A stretch of 64,000 nt of DNA from CAZJKE01 sp964546585 (GTDB lineage: Bacteria; Planctomycetota; Phycisphaerae; Phycisphaerales; SM1A02), in assembly GCA_964546585.1 (NCBI GenBank), contig CAZJKE010000002.1, positions 62,001 to 126,000 of the forward strand, written 5' to 3'. Below the pieces are notes generated by a model that was not told where the DNA came from, made no database searches, and saw only the letters and a program-made list of their open reading frames with translations. The translations under genes and the position numbers were made by a program. This document shows, piece after piece, positions 8,855-17,455 of this stretch (the stretch's first letter is position 1; each line of letters opens with the position of its first letter).

Positions 8855-10120
8855 TCATGCTGCCACCCGCATGTGTTCCACATTGAACATTGGAACTGAG
8901 AACCAGAATCTGGACCCCATGCCGACTGTCGATTCCACACCCATCTGTCCGCTGTGCAAGGTCTCAACGATCTGTTGGCAGAGATTCAGCCCCAGGCCCG
9001 TTCCTTCTGCGAAACGTCGATAATTCTCGACCCGATAGAACTTTTCAAAAACTCGATCAGCGTCGCTCTTGCTCAGTCCCAGGCCCGTATCGGACACGGA
9101 CAGGTGGATTGCGTGGGTGAGGTTGTCGCTGTCCGCGGTAATGGTGATGCGACCACCCTCGGGCGTGTACTTGATCGCGTTGGAAAGGAGATTGACGATG
9201 ACCTGAAACAACATGTCCTCGTCACCGACTGCGCAGAGTCCCACCGGAGCGATCTCGCGTCGGATCTCGATTCGTTTCTCGCCTGCGTGCGGCGACATTG
9301 TTGTGACCGCCCGTTCGATCAACGGTTTGAAGTCGACCGTCTCACGGTCGATGTTCATGAGGCCCGCTTCAATGCGCGAAATATTGAGCAGGTTGTCGAT
9401 CAGGCGACGAAGTCGTTCCGTCTCTGTCTGGATGACGGTGTAGAACTCGCCTCTTGCTGCCTCGTCCGCAGCATCGCCGTCGATGAGCATCTCGACATAC
9501 GCGGCGATCGACGAGAGCGGTGTGCGAAGTTCATGGCTGGCCTTGGATACGAAGTCACTCTTGAGCCGGGCCACTTCTCGCTCGCGAGCCAAGTCGCGCA
9601 GCACAGCAACAACGGCGCGAAGCGACTCCTTCTCCGTGCCAACGGTCTGGAGAGAGACCTCGCAGGTGGTATGTACTTCGTCAAAGTCCGTTTCAAACTC
9701 GGCGGGGCATCCATCTGCCAACTCTTGGCGTGCGGCAGACGCAATGTGTTCGCCCAGATCCGAATTTCGCATGATCTCCGCGATGTTCTGCCCGTAGGAT
9801 TCGTCCAGTGGCGCAACGAGGAGGCTCGCCGCTCGGTGGTTCGCGTGCAGGAGGTCGCCGTGCGCATCGGCGACGATGACGGCATCGCCGAGCACATCAA
9901 GCACCGCTTCAACCTGTTCTCGCCGGGTTCGATCGATACGAGCGTGGATCTTGGCGCCTTCGAGTTCTTCGCCGGCTGCATCGGCCTCTGCCTTGATTGC
10001 ATCGGCGACCATTTCGGCACGGCGTGCACGCCCTCGCCACTTGAGCGCCGCGACGACAGCCATCACTGCCGTCCCAGCGGCAGTCAACAGAATCGTGATG
10101 GAGATAACTGAGCCGAGCAC
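8855..10120 (-). CDS. Membrane-anchored PAS sensor histidine kinase
   Basis: A kinase of 421 residues: one N-terminal transmembrane helix (about residues 5-27), a coiled-coil linker, a PAS-like domain (about 70-180), a HisKA domain with H196 in FVSKASHELRTPLSS, and an HATPase domain with the N box (VNLLSNAIKYTPEGG) and the G boxes (SDTGLGL, GTGLGL). There is no periplasmic sensor region. The start is GTG at 10120, preceded by AGGTGAAGA. The gene begins 47 nt after the TPR lipoprotein stop, on the same strand as the secretin cluster, and is followed by its probable partner receiver. Confidence 0.94.
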   Translation of the reverse strand: MLGSVISITILLTAAGTAVMAVVAALKWRGRARRAEMVADAIKAEADAAGEELEGAKIHARIDRTRREQVEAVLDVLGDAVIVADAHGDLLHANHRAASLLVAPLDESYGQNIAEIMRNSDLGEHIASAARQELADGCPAEFETDFDEVHTTCEVSLQTVGTEKESLRAVVAVLRDLAREREVARLKSDFVSKASHELRTPLSSIAAYVEMLIDGDAADEAARGEFYTVIQTETERLRRLIDNLLNISRIEAGLMNIDRETVDFKPLIERAVTTMSPHAGEKRIEIRREIAPVGLCAVGDEDMLFQVIVNLLSNAIKYTPEGGRITITADSDNLTHAIHLSVSDTGLGLSKSDADRVFEKFYRVENYRRFAEGTGLGLNLCQQIVETLHSGQMGVESTVGMGSRFWFSVPMFNVEHMRVAA

Positions 10121-10167
10121 GGGATCTTCACCTGCGGGGAAGAGGATCCTGCCGCGCCAGGCTCCGC

Positions 10168-11403
10168 CTAGGGCTGCAAGGAATCGTTCCCCAGGGCATG
10201 TGCCACGGGCCGGCTTCCCTCGTCCGGCCCGGGGTCAAGCCCCTGCAAAGCGATGTCGGCAGAATCACCGGCCGTGTTTCGTGGGTCTGCCGCATTGGGA
10301 GGAATCGATGCAGATGTTCTCGGTGTTATCGGACGATCCAACCGCGGCATCGCCGCGAGCAGTTGTCCAATGGCTTCGTTTCCGCGAATTGTGGCAAGCT
10401 TGGCCCTCGCGTCCTCGAACTGTCCCTCGTGCATGTCCGCGATTCCCAGATACAAATCGCCCTCCGGCCGCTGGGGTGCCAACTGGCCGATCCTACTCCC
10501 GCACGCCCGCAATCGGTTGTAGTCACCCATTTTCCAGGCGATGAGACCGAGGTCCGTCCAAGCCTCCACATCATCGGGCTTCCGCCGCGTCACCTGCAGG
10601 GACATGTCCCGCCCAGCGATCAACTGCCCAGTGGCGACGAGACACTTGGCGTGCAATCGCTGCAGCATGGGTCTTGGCTCTTCATCCCACTGTTCCAGAT
10701 CACGAAGCGTTGAAAGACAGTCTGAAAACCGTCCCGCTCTGAACTGCGCAATCGCAAGATCTTCGACCACTTCGGTGTCCGCCGGTCGCAGCAGCCTCGC
10801 CTCCGAGAGATGATCCGCGGCCTCCCCAGGTCGACCCTCTCGCAAACGCACTTGCCCGAGCAGTGTTGGAACGGCGGGATGATGTTCAAAGTGCGCCTGC
10901 TGTTCTTCAAGCAGTGCAGCGGCCTCACCCATCCTGCCGAGCGCCGCCATCGTCTCGGCCGTCGCAAGCAGGTACTGCGGATGCGTGGGATCCGCCTCCA
11001 TCGCTGCCGAGTAGTGCTGCAGAGCGGTGGCGTCGTCCGACCATCGTTGGTGGAGAATACCCGTCATGTAATGTGGTTCCGCCATTGACCGGTCAAGCGA
11101 TGAAGCTTCGGCGAACGCTGCGCGGGCGGGATCAAGTCGATGTTGTTCCAGCAGGATGCGTCCCTTCAGCAGTTGGTATTCCGCTGACTTGGGATATCGT
11201 TCAATCGCACCGTTGATGATGTCCAAGGCGTCATCGAGCCGGCCGACTTCGAACTGCTGGGTGGCCTGTTGTGCGGCGAGCTCCGCATTGACGCGATCCA
11301 TGCGTTCGTGCGCCGCGTTTCGAGCAGCCTTCCCGGCCCGTGTGGGTCCGTTGCAGCCCGCTGCAAGAAGCAATAAGAGGGCGGCAACCAACAACCTTGT
11401 CAT
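10168..11403 (-). CDS. TPR lipoprotein (pilotin/PilF-like position)
   Basis: A protein of 411 residues with a lipoprotein signal (LLLLLAAGC, lipobox LAAGC), so it is probably anchored in the outer membrane. At least six TPR-like helical repeats cover about residues 45-350 (for example PKSAEYQLLKGRILLEQ), followed by a Pro-rich, low-complexity tail. The ATG overlaps the secretin stop (ATGA) and AGGAG precedes it. TPR lipoproteins such as PilF/PilW assist secretin multimerisation in type IV pilus systems. The same role is inferred here from position; the sequence alone does not prove it. Confidence 0.85.
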   Translation of the reverse strand: MTRLLVAALLLLLAAGCNGPTRAGKAARNAAHERMDRVNAELAAQQATQQFEVGRLDDALDIINGAIERYPKSAEYQLLKGRILLEQHRLDPARAAFAEASSLDRSMAEPHYMTGILHQRWSDDATALQHYSAAMEADPTHPQYLLATAETMAALGRMGEAAALLEEQQAHFEHHPAVPTLLGQVRLREGRPGEAADHLSEARLLRPADTEVVEDLAIAQFRAGRFSDCLSTLRDLEQWDEEPRPMLQRLHAKCLVATGQLIAGRDMSLQVTRRKPDDVEAWTDLGLIAWKMGDYNRLRACGSRIGQLAPQRPEGDLYLGIADMHEGQFEDARAKLATIRGNEAIGQLLAAMPRLDRPITPRTSASIPPNAADPRNTAGDSADIALQGLDPGPDEGSRPVAHALGNDSLQP

Positions 11404-13166
11404 TCGGATGTCTCCTGAAGGGATATCTGCAACTGTTGAACTTCATTCAGCAGGAGGTCACGCACAATGTCCTCCTCCCATGCTGATCCTTCCTCATCGG
11501 CAATTCGATCCCGCAGGCGAATCATCTCCGGCTGAACACCGGATGTTCGAAGCGAGAGGTTCGTCCAATAGAGCGCCTCGTCCAAGCGACCTCGCCGATA
11601 CGCATCGATTGCGTCGCGGTTGTAATTCGCGGTGATCTGATCACGACTGAACGGCAAGAGCCCGGCGCGAGCACCGATTCGGACCGCATCAGCAAGTTCC
11701 AGAGAGTCGCGACCCGCTTCCCAAAGCCGCTCATCCTGCACGATGGTCGGCGTCAGCAGAAATATGACTTCTTCCTTGATAATCGCGTCATCCTGCCCAC
11801 GAAAGGCTGCTCCCAATACCGGGATGTCTCCAAGGAACGGGACCTGCCGCCGCGTCATGGTCGTCTGTTCCTTGAACAGTCCACCGAGCACAATTGTTTC
11901 GCCGTCCTTGCAGCGGACATTGGTCCGCACTTCGTGCGTCGTTTCGTCGGGAACTTGCTGCGTGCCGTCGGTGCGAAAGGTCGCGCTCGAGAGGCTCGGG
12001 TACAACTCCAGCCGAATCATGTTGTCGGGAGAAATGAACGGTCGCAGAACCAGGTGCACCCCGGTATCCAGAAATTCGACCGTCTGCGTCGTGCTCGTCT
12101 GTGTGACCGTCGATGAGAGATAGCCGCGCCGCACGCCGATGAGTACTTCGGACTTCTGTCGATTGAGGCATGTCAGGCGAGGTCGCGCGACAACGGTCGT
12201 ATCCGAAACCTGATCGAGCACCTTGAGAAAGGCGCCCACATGATCGCGGAGCACGCCGACTTTCAACAGTCCCGCCTGTGTCGCATCGCCTGTCCCACCC
12301 ATGTCCATGGTGGTCGCCACGGAGTTTGTGGCGCCGAGTGCTCCGCTCACCAGATCGTTCGCCGCAGCCATCGGTCCACCGGTAATTCCGCCGATGTCGA
12401 TGTTGGACAACGCCGAGAAGTCGACGCCAAACTGGTTGTCTTCATTGACCGTGGTCGAAACAATGGTCGCCTCAACGACTACCTGCCTTGGCGCAGTGTC
12501 GAGTTCATCAAGCAACTCACCGATGCGATCCAGATTCTCCGGGAAGTCGGTCACCACAAGTTTGGACGCCCAGGCAAAGCTATCAGCGCCGCCATCAGTG
12601 ATCGTCGGTGCATACCCCGGTTCGACGGAGCCGCGATAGGCGGTCATGCCAGCTTCGCTCAAGAGCGGCTGCACGAATTCATCGGCGTCGGCTGCGGATA
12701 AGTATTCAAGCCCGTAGATCCGGCTGTCGGTGCGGCGGCGTGCCGCCTCGATATGCTCCAGTTCCTCGGCGGTGTAGACGTAGACAAAGTTGCCTTCCTC
12801 GATGAAACCAAATCCGTTGACACGGAGAATCGCGTCCAGCGCTTCGTGGAATGTCACATCGTAGAGGTTGGCCGATACGCCACCAATCACGCCCTGACTG
12901 GCGATGATGTTCTTGTGCGACTGAATCGCCAGCATCTCCAGCACTTGCGTCACTTCGGTGTCCTGCACTACCAGATCGACAGTTCCGAAGCGGTCGACAA
13001 CGACCTCTGGCTCTTCTCGCGGCTGCGGTTCTTCTCCAATGAGATGTCGTTCCGATGGCGAAGGCGCCTCTCGATGCAACGGTGGCGGGGCTTCCTGCGC
13101 AGGGGCCCAGGCCGCCAGAAAGATGGTCATTGCCAACGGGAACAGGTGTGCGTCGAGGGTCTTCAT
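11400..13166 (-). CDS. Outer-membrane secretin (GspD/PilQ family)
   Basis: Forms the outer-membrane channel of the secretion/pilus machine. A signal peptide ends near APAQ. A small N-terminal STN/N0-like domain (VDLVVQDTEVTQVLEMLA) and an N1-type domain follow. The secretin homology region occupies the C-terminal half, with VPFLGDIPVLGAAFR and the closing EEVIFLLTPTIV. A further 100 residues follow, including a TPR-like stretch (AYRRGRLDEALYWTNLSL). The start at 13166 puts the signal peptide at the N-terminus; an in-frame ATG at 13190 adds eight residues. Neither has a clear ribosome-binding site. At about 588 residues it is short for a secretin, with few N-domains. Confidence 0.93.
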   Translation of the reverse strand: MKTLDAHLFPLAMTIFLAAWAPAQEAPPPLHREAPSPSERHLIGEEPQPREEPEVVVDRFGTVDLVVQDTEVTQVLEMLAIQSHKNIIASQGVIGGVSANLYDVTFHEALDAILRVNGFGFIEEGNFVYVYTAEELEHIEAARRRTDSRIYGLEYLSAADADEFVQPLLSEAGMTAYRGSVEPGYAPTITDGGADSFAWASKLVVTDFPENLDRIGELLDELDTAPRQVVVEATIVSTTVNEDNQFGVDFSALSNIDIGGITGGPMAAANDLVSGALGATNSVATTMDMGGTGDATQAGLLKVGVLRDHVGAFLKVLDQVSDTTVVARPRLTCLNRQKSEVLIGVRRGYLSSTVTQTSTTQTVEFLDTGVHLVLRPFISPDNMIRLELYPSLSSATFRTDGTQQVPDETTHEVRTNVRCKDGETIVLGGLFKEQTTMTRRQVPFLGDIPVLGAAFRGQDDAIIKEEVIFLLTPTIVQDERLWEAGRDSLELADAVRIGARAGLLPFSRDQITANYNRDAIDAYRRGRLDEALYWTNLSLRTSGVQPEMIRLRDRIADEEGSAWEEDIVRDLLLNEVQQLQISLQETSE

Positions 13167-13201
13167 GGGCAGGCGGTCCGCGCAGCCCATGGACCGGTGT
13201 C

Positions 13202-13741
13202 TTACCGACCGGGCGACGCAATCGTCAGTTCATATCGGCGGTCTCCCGCCGCGAGGATGACTGAACGGGCACGAACCTCCTCCAGCAGAACTGGATCGGC
13301 CGCCGCGTGCCCGGCCACGGTGTCACCGGGGCGGTAGATTCGCCCGTCAATGAGCGCCATGGGGCCCTTTGCCATCACGCCCTCCAATGCGAGCGCCGCC
13401 ACGAGTGATCGCTCACCATCCTTGGCCTCCCCTCCACCAGCAGGACTGCCGATATTATCGGTTGCGGTGGATGGGAATGTTGTTTCGTTCATCCTGAAGG
13501 GGTTTCTGAGAACCGCATGGTCCAGAGAAACCGCTCTTGCGGCCCTGGTTTCCGGGGGAACTTCCGCTGCCTTGCTCTGCGCTATCGGATCGGCAACGGC
13601 CGTTCTTGGAGGACGAGCGATGACGATGATTCTCGCCCACAGCAGCAATGCCATGGCGGAAAGCACGCAGAGCGTGGCAAATCGCTTTCGGTCAGCCGTC
13701 ATGGAACGCCACTGGCGTCGAGTGTACGCACGGAACTTCAT
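13202..13741 (-). CDS. PilP/GspC-like periplasmic linker protein
   Basis: A protein of 179 residues with one N-terminal membrane anchor (about residues 20-42, LCVLSAMALLLWARIIV), a flexible linker, and a small beta domain at the C-terminus (from ALEGVMAKGPMALIDGRIY to YELTIASPG). This fold pattern and its place between the PilO-like gene and the secretin match PilP or GspC, which connect the inner-membrane platform to the secretin. Sequence similarity is weak, so the call rests partly on gene order. The ATG lies one base after the pilO stop, with GAAGGG upstream; the longer frame to 13858 is not supported. Confidence 0.7.
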   Translation of the reverse strand: MKFRAYTRRQWRSMTADRKRFATLCVLSAMALLLWARIIVIARPPRTAVADPIAQSKAAEVPPETRAARAVSLDHAVLRNPFRMNETTFPSTATDNIGSPAGGGEAKDGERSLVAALALEGVMAKGPMALIDGRIYRPGDTVAGHAAADPVLLEEVRARSVILAAGDRRYELTIASPGR

Positions 13742-13742
13742 G

Positions 13743-14300
13743 TCAGGGCCCTTCCCGCATCGGGTCATAAACCGCGTGCAAGCCGATAGCCGCTTCCAGT
13801 GGCGGAGCTGTTGCATCGGCATCCTTGGATGATCGTGAGAGTCGAATCGAGGCGACATTGACCAGTCGTTCCATCGACTCCACTCGATCTACAATCGAAA
13901 AGATCGAGTCGAAGTCGGCATGCAGCGTTACGGCCAATGGAAGCACGGCAAATGCGCTATCGCCGCCATCGAACCCTTCGCCTGCCGTGAATCCCTGATC
14001 GATGATTCGAACGCCGTCCACTTCCAGCGAGAGTGCCTGCACGAGTTGGGCGGGCTGCGGCGATGTTGGTACCGCTTTGAACGACTGTTCAACCTCTGCC
14101 AGCACGAGTTCGTATGACTCTCGAAGGCGTTTGACTTCCTCCTGCCGCCGCTCCAGCCGTTCAATTCGTTCCTCCATCGCCGAGGCCTCCAAACCGGCAG
14201 CCTTTGCTCGCCGGTAGTTCGGCCATGCAAAGAACGCAAAGACGAGGATCGCAAAGACGATCGCGGAGAAGACGTACCATCGTTCCTTCTGTGCTGTCAT
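13743..14300 (-). CDS. PilO-like inner-membrane assembly protein
   Basis: A protein of 185 residues with one transmembrane helix near the start (VFSAIVFAILVFAFF), a coiled-coil segment (about 35-80) and a ferredoxin-like periplasmic domain. This is the architecture of PilO/GspM, which pairs with PilN to carry signals across the inner membrane. The ATG overlaps the pilN stop in ATGA. The C-terminal domain contains LPLAVTLHADFDSIFSIVDR, resembling the PilO core where the protein dimerises. Confidence 0.8.
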   Translation of the reverse strand: MTAQKERWYVFSAIVFAILVFAFFAWPNYRRAKAAGLEASAMEERIERLERRQEEVKRLRESYELVLAEVEQSFKAVPTSPQPAQLVQALSLEVDGVRIIDQGFTAGEGFDGGDSAFAVLPLAVTLHADFDSIFSIVDRVESMERLVNVASIRLSRSSKDADATAPPLEAAIGLHAVYDPMREGP

Positions 14301-14896
14301 TGCAGTTCTCCCACAGACGCGACTCCCCGCTGCAGTCGCCAAGGGGCATCGACATCGATGCTGAATCCAATTCGGAATTCGCGTGCCTGTCGCCCGCGCA
14401 CCGTGCGCGATCGACTGAAATCCATACCAACATCTTCAAAGGGTTGAGTCGCCGCCAGGTCATCAACCAATCGGGCGATCTCCTCGTCTGTCTCTGAGAA
14501 ACCAGCGAGGCGGCCAGTCAACTTGCGGCCAGTTTCGCTCTTCACAAGGTCGAGGGCCAATTCCTCAAGAGTCACGGATTGGGGAAGCATGTTTGCAATC
14601 GTTGCAACGATGTCACCCATCGGCAGAGATACCTCGGCATTGCGGTATCGCTCTACAAACTTCTCAAGGCTGGCTTTCTCCTGTTCCAGATGAGATGCCT
14701 GTGATTCAATCTCCAGCGCATCGTTGGCCCGCGCTTGCGCCGCTACGAGCCGGCTGGATGCGCTCTTGGTGGACAAACGAGCGTGCGTCGCAACGATCGC
14801 CGTCAATCCGAGAATCGCGATGGTAGCCGCGGCAACTCGGCCGCTTCGGGCCCGGCCCAGACTGCGCTCTCGATATCGTTCAGGTAGAAGGTTCAT
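14297..14896 (-). CDS. PilN-like inner-membrane assembly protein
   Basis: A protein of 199 residues beginning MNLLPERYR, the short cytoplasmic motif by which PilN proteins bind PilM. One transmembrane helix follows (VAAATIAILGLTAIVA), then a coiled coil and a PilN-type periplasmic domain with a segment around VTLEELALDLVKSETGRKL. The ATG overlaps the pilM stop (ATGA), consistent with coupled synthesis of interacting partners. A longer upstream frame is rejected because MNLLPERYR fits the family start. Confidence 0.85.
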   Translation of the reverse strand: MNLLPERYRERSLGRARSGRVAAATIAILGLTAIVATHARLSTKSASSRLVAAQARANDALEIESQASHLEQEKASLEKFVERYRNAEVSLPMGDIVATIANMLPQSVTLEELALDLVKSETGRKLTGRLAGFSETDEEIARLVDDLAATQPFEDVGMDFSRSRTVRGRQAREFRIGFSIDVDAPWRLQRGVASVGELQ

Positions 14897-15954
14897 GCAG
14901 CAGTCCTTTCTGAACCGTCGCCGCGGCGACGCCGTGATTCTCGTTTCGTGACCGGGTGCATGCTGGCGCCGATCGCTGCCTGCCAACCATCGATTCCACG
15001 GAAGACCTGCATCACCGACGGGTTCGAAAAGAGCATGTCATCGCCCGTTGTCCTCATGCTGCAACTGCGGGAGAGCACATCGGCAAGGTGTCGATTCCGT
15101 GAGGCCGAACCGGTCAATATCAGGCATTGGGGGGCATTCCCCCGACTTGTGACGCCGAAGTGGCGAAGGCAGGCAACTGCCTCCGCTGCCATCTCCTCGT
15201 GCGTCGCGCGGGTCGCTCGCGCAATCGCCTGTTCGATGACTGGATCCTGTTGCGACGACTCATCGAAGTCGAGCAGCTGCGCAGCGCGGGCAGGGTCGAC
15301 ACCGACATTGCTCGACACCGCGTCCACCAAGGACTGTCCACCACTTCGAAGTTGTCGGGAAAACGATAGACGATCGCCGGTCAGCACCAACATCGTCGCC
15401 GATGCTCGACCGATGTCCAGAATGGCTCGTACCGATGACTGATCCGCAGCGCGGCGATACCGCATCCCGAACAATCGTGCGATGGCGAATTGCTGTGGTT
15501 CAATGGCAGTGGGGCGAAGCCCGGCGGTGTAGATCGGTTCAAGGATGTTTCTGATGATCGTTGGGTCAGCCGCTACGGCCATCACTTCGGCGCCATCTCC
15601 GATTCTGATCGCGTCGACCTGAATGTTTTCACGAGCGACACCGAGTCGCTCGGCCACCTCCCAACTGGCAGCCTCGCGAGTCTCCGCGTCGGGCATCGCT
15701 GGAATTCGAAGGACATGCTCCGTGGTCATGGATGCAGGAATCGACAGCACGCATGCTGCGCCGCGTGTGCCTGCCTTTCCGGTGGCGGAGCGCCATTGGT
15801 CCCCTTCGAAGTCACGAGGATTGCCTTCGATGCGATGTCCGCGGAGCTTGTCCAGGCTCCCTTGGTCCCAGTGTCCTTGCGCAACCGTCGCGCCACCGTC
15901 AATCAGGGCAATTCCAACACAGCCACGTGTGCGATGAGTGAAGGGGAGATTCAC
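14893..15954 (-). CDS. PilM-like actin-fold pilus assembly protein
   Basis: A cytoplasmic protein of 353 residues with the actin/FtsA-like fold of PilM: a first phosphate region (GCVGIALIDGG), the central AILDIGRASATMLVLTGD segment, and CLILTGSASRN near the adenosine site. PilM binds ATP and docks to PilN at the membrane. The start is GTG at 15954, overlapping the gspH stop (GTGA), with a strong GGAGGAAA upstream. The C-terminal tail is Arg-rich. Confidence 0.85.
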   Translation of the reverse strand: MNLPFTHRTRGCVGIALIDGGATVAQGHWDQGSLDKLRGHRIEGNPRDFEGDQWRSATGKAGTRGAACVLSIPASMTTEHVLRIPAMPDAETREAASWEVAERLGVARENIQVDAIRIGDGAEVMAVAADPTIIRNILEPIYTAGLRPTAIEPQQFAIARLFGMRYRRAADQSSVRAILDIGRASATMLVLTGDRLSFSRQLRSGGQSLVDAVSSNVGVDPARAAQLLDFDESSQQDPVIEQAIARATRATHEEMAAEAVACLRHFGVTSRGNAPQCLILTGSASRNRHLADVLSRSCSMRTTGDDMLFSNPSVMQVFRGIDGWQAAIGASMHPVTKRESRRRRGDGSERTAA

Positions 15955-16562
15955 GGATTTCCTCCGGTGACTTCCGACACGGTGATGTGTCCGGTCAGCG
16001 GAGCGACTTGAACCTCCCAGCTCGTCTGACCTGAGTCGATCTGCACCGTTCCACCGAGCCCGGGCGAACCATCGCTGGCGACGATGCCGCCGCTCGGGTC
16101 GAATGTGACTTCGCGACTGTCACCGTCGAACGACGCAGCGGCGATTGACACATTCCGGAACCGACCATCCTGTTGGAAGTCGGTGATGGCGAATTGTCCC
16201 TGGCCCTGCGATTCGACCTCATCGGCCATGTACACCGCGGTGGCCTGGTCGAATGGGTCGCCCAGAGCGTTACTCGGGAGTACCAGTACGCACCAGCCAC
16301 GCCCGTCATCGAAGAAGTGCACGCGGCGGTACTCCTGGGCCGCAACCGCGTCCATTTGAGCCGAAAGCAAGTCGGAAACGAGCGTCCTCGCGGCGGCCTG
16401 GCCGCTGGGGCCAGCGCCGGAAGCGGCATGTGGAATGGTGATGGTCGCGACAATGACCAGCATGGCCAGTACAACCATGAGTTCCACGAGTGACCAGCCG
16501 AGTCGGTGTGGTGATATCCACAACCGCCCTGCCCGCATTGATGAGATCGTGGCGTACTTCAT
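15951..16562 (-). CDS. Minor pseudopilin (GspH-like)
   Basis: A protein of 203 residues with a type IV prepilin signal: a basic leader, then G/WSLVELMVVLAMLVIVA, with Glu at mature position +5 but Trp instead of the usual Phe at +1. A GspH-type globular domain follows (residues 60-200), rich in beta strands. The start at 16562 gives a leader of about 20 residues and has GGAA upstream; further in-frame ATGs lie at 16589 and 16538. It is separated from gspG by a 236-nt region containing a strong hairpin, so it is likely expressed at a lower level than the major pseudopilin. Confidence 0.85.
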   Translation of the reverse strand: MKYATISSMRAGRLWISPHRLGWSLVELMVVLAMLVIVATITIPHAASGAGPSGQAAARTLVSDLLSAQMDAVAAQEYRRVHFFDDGRGWCVLVLPSNALGDPFDQATAVYMADEVESQGQGQFAITDFQQDGRFRNVSIAAASFDGDSREVTFDPSGGIVASDGSPGLGGTVQIDSGQTSWEVQVAPLTGHITVSEVTGGNP

Positions 16563-16730
16563 CTTCGTTTCCGCGGCCGCAGGCCGCATCTCATTGGGTG
16601 ATCGGTCCGAACCCGTGGACGGGCAAGGCGAATGAGGCGTTTTCCTCCCTGAGAACCCACTGCCCCGTTCATGGCGAGCATCGGCATTGGTTCTCGGACC
16701 TGCCCCGGCGTCTGTCCTCTGGAAATGAAA

Positions 16731-16762
16731 CAGGGACGCATGGCCTCCGCCATGCGTCCCTG
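16731..16762 (-). terminator. Strong hairpin between gspG and gspH, likely partial terminator
   Basis: A perfect 14-bp inverted repeat with a 4-nt loop (CAGGGACGCATGGC and its complement), followed on the minus strand by TTTCATTT. It lies 36 nt after the gspG stop and about 170 nt before gspH. It would end or stabilise the gspG transcript and lower read-through into the assembly genes. Confidence 0.8.
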
Positions 16763-16798
16763 CCAGGTATTGCAAGGGCCCTGAGAGGAAACGGGAGG

Positions 16799-17206
16799 TT
16801 ATTCCGAGAACTCGTTGCCGTCCGCGTCAACGCCGTACAGCGCCTTTGTAGTATTCGTTGCGCTCTTGTCGCGCCATACCCAACCCACACCCGCTGCTGC
16901 CGCGGCGGCCACGGTCGTCGAACTCGTGTAGGGGTTGTTGGGGGCGATCGTCAGGTAGTCGTTATCAATCAACTCGGTCCAGCCATTAGCGATGAGACCG
17001 GGATCGGCACCCTGCTGGGCGCGGAAGAGTTCGATCTGACCACGGAGCGTCTGGAGTTGACTTCGGACTGCGGCATCGTTGGCATCATCTGCAGCACTGG
17101 TAAACTGCGGTACGACGACCGCGGCCAAGATGCCAAGAATGACGACGACGATCAAGATTTCGATGAGGGTGAAGGCTTTGCGGGCGGTTCGTTTGATACT
17201 AAGCAT
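16799..17206 (-). CDS. gspG: Major pseudopilin/pilin (GspG-like)
   Basis: A protein of 135 residues with a class III signal: leader MLSIKRTARKA, then FTLIEILIVVVILGILAAVV with Glu at +5. The residue before the cleavage point is Ala, not the usual Gly. The GspG-type body follows, with a pattern like that of major pseudopilins (PQFTSAADDANDAAVRSQL). The start at 17206 places the leader correctly, with GGAG about 11 nt upstream. It is the first gene of the minus-strand cluster and is followed by a strong hairpin. No prepilin peptidase (GspO/PilD) and no GspI/J/K genes are in the window. Confidence 0.92.
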   Translation of the reverse strand: MLSIKRTARKAFTLIEILIVVVILGILAAVVVPQFTSAADDANDAAVRSQLQTLRGQIELFRAQQGADPGLIANGWTELIDNDYLTIAPNNPYTSSTTVAAAAAAGVGWVWRDKSATNTTKALYGVDADGNEFSE

Positions 17207-17455
17207 GGTTGGGGGGCTCCCGTACTGCTGTCTGTTGTTCGCGGGGCCAGCGTGGCCCGTTACCTCTAAGGGTGCCCTTGGCCGTCCTGGCGCCGGGCGT
17301 GCCGGAACACGCGTCCGACCTCCTTGGCATCGGTCCACAATGGGGGAACATGCAGTCCATAACAGCGTGGTCATGCTTCACTGGCGGGCAGAGCGCACAG
17401 GCTTCCCAATTTGCCAGCGCGGTACACTTCCGCCCCTCTCACGAAGGGGCGTGCC

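Noticed and set aside
8954..10111. Open frame of 385 codons on the plus strand
   Set aside because: It is antisense to the histidine kinase, whose motifs are complete; the translation has no recognisable domain.
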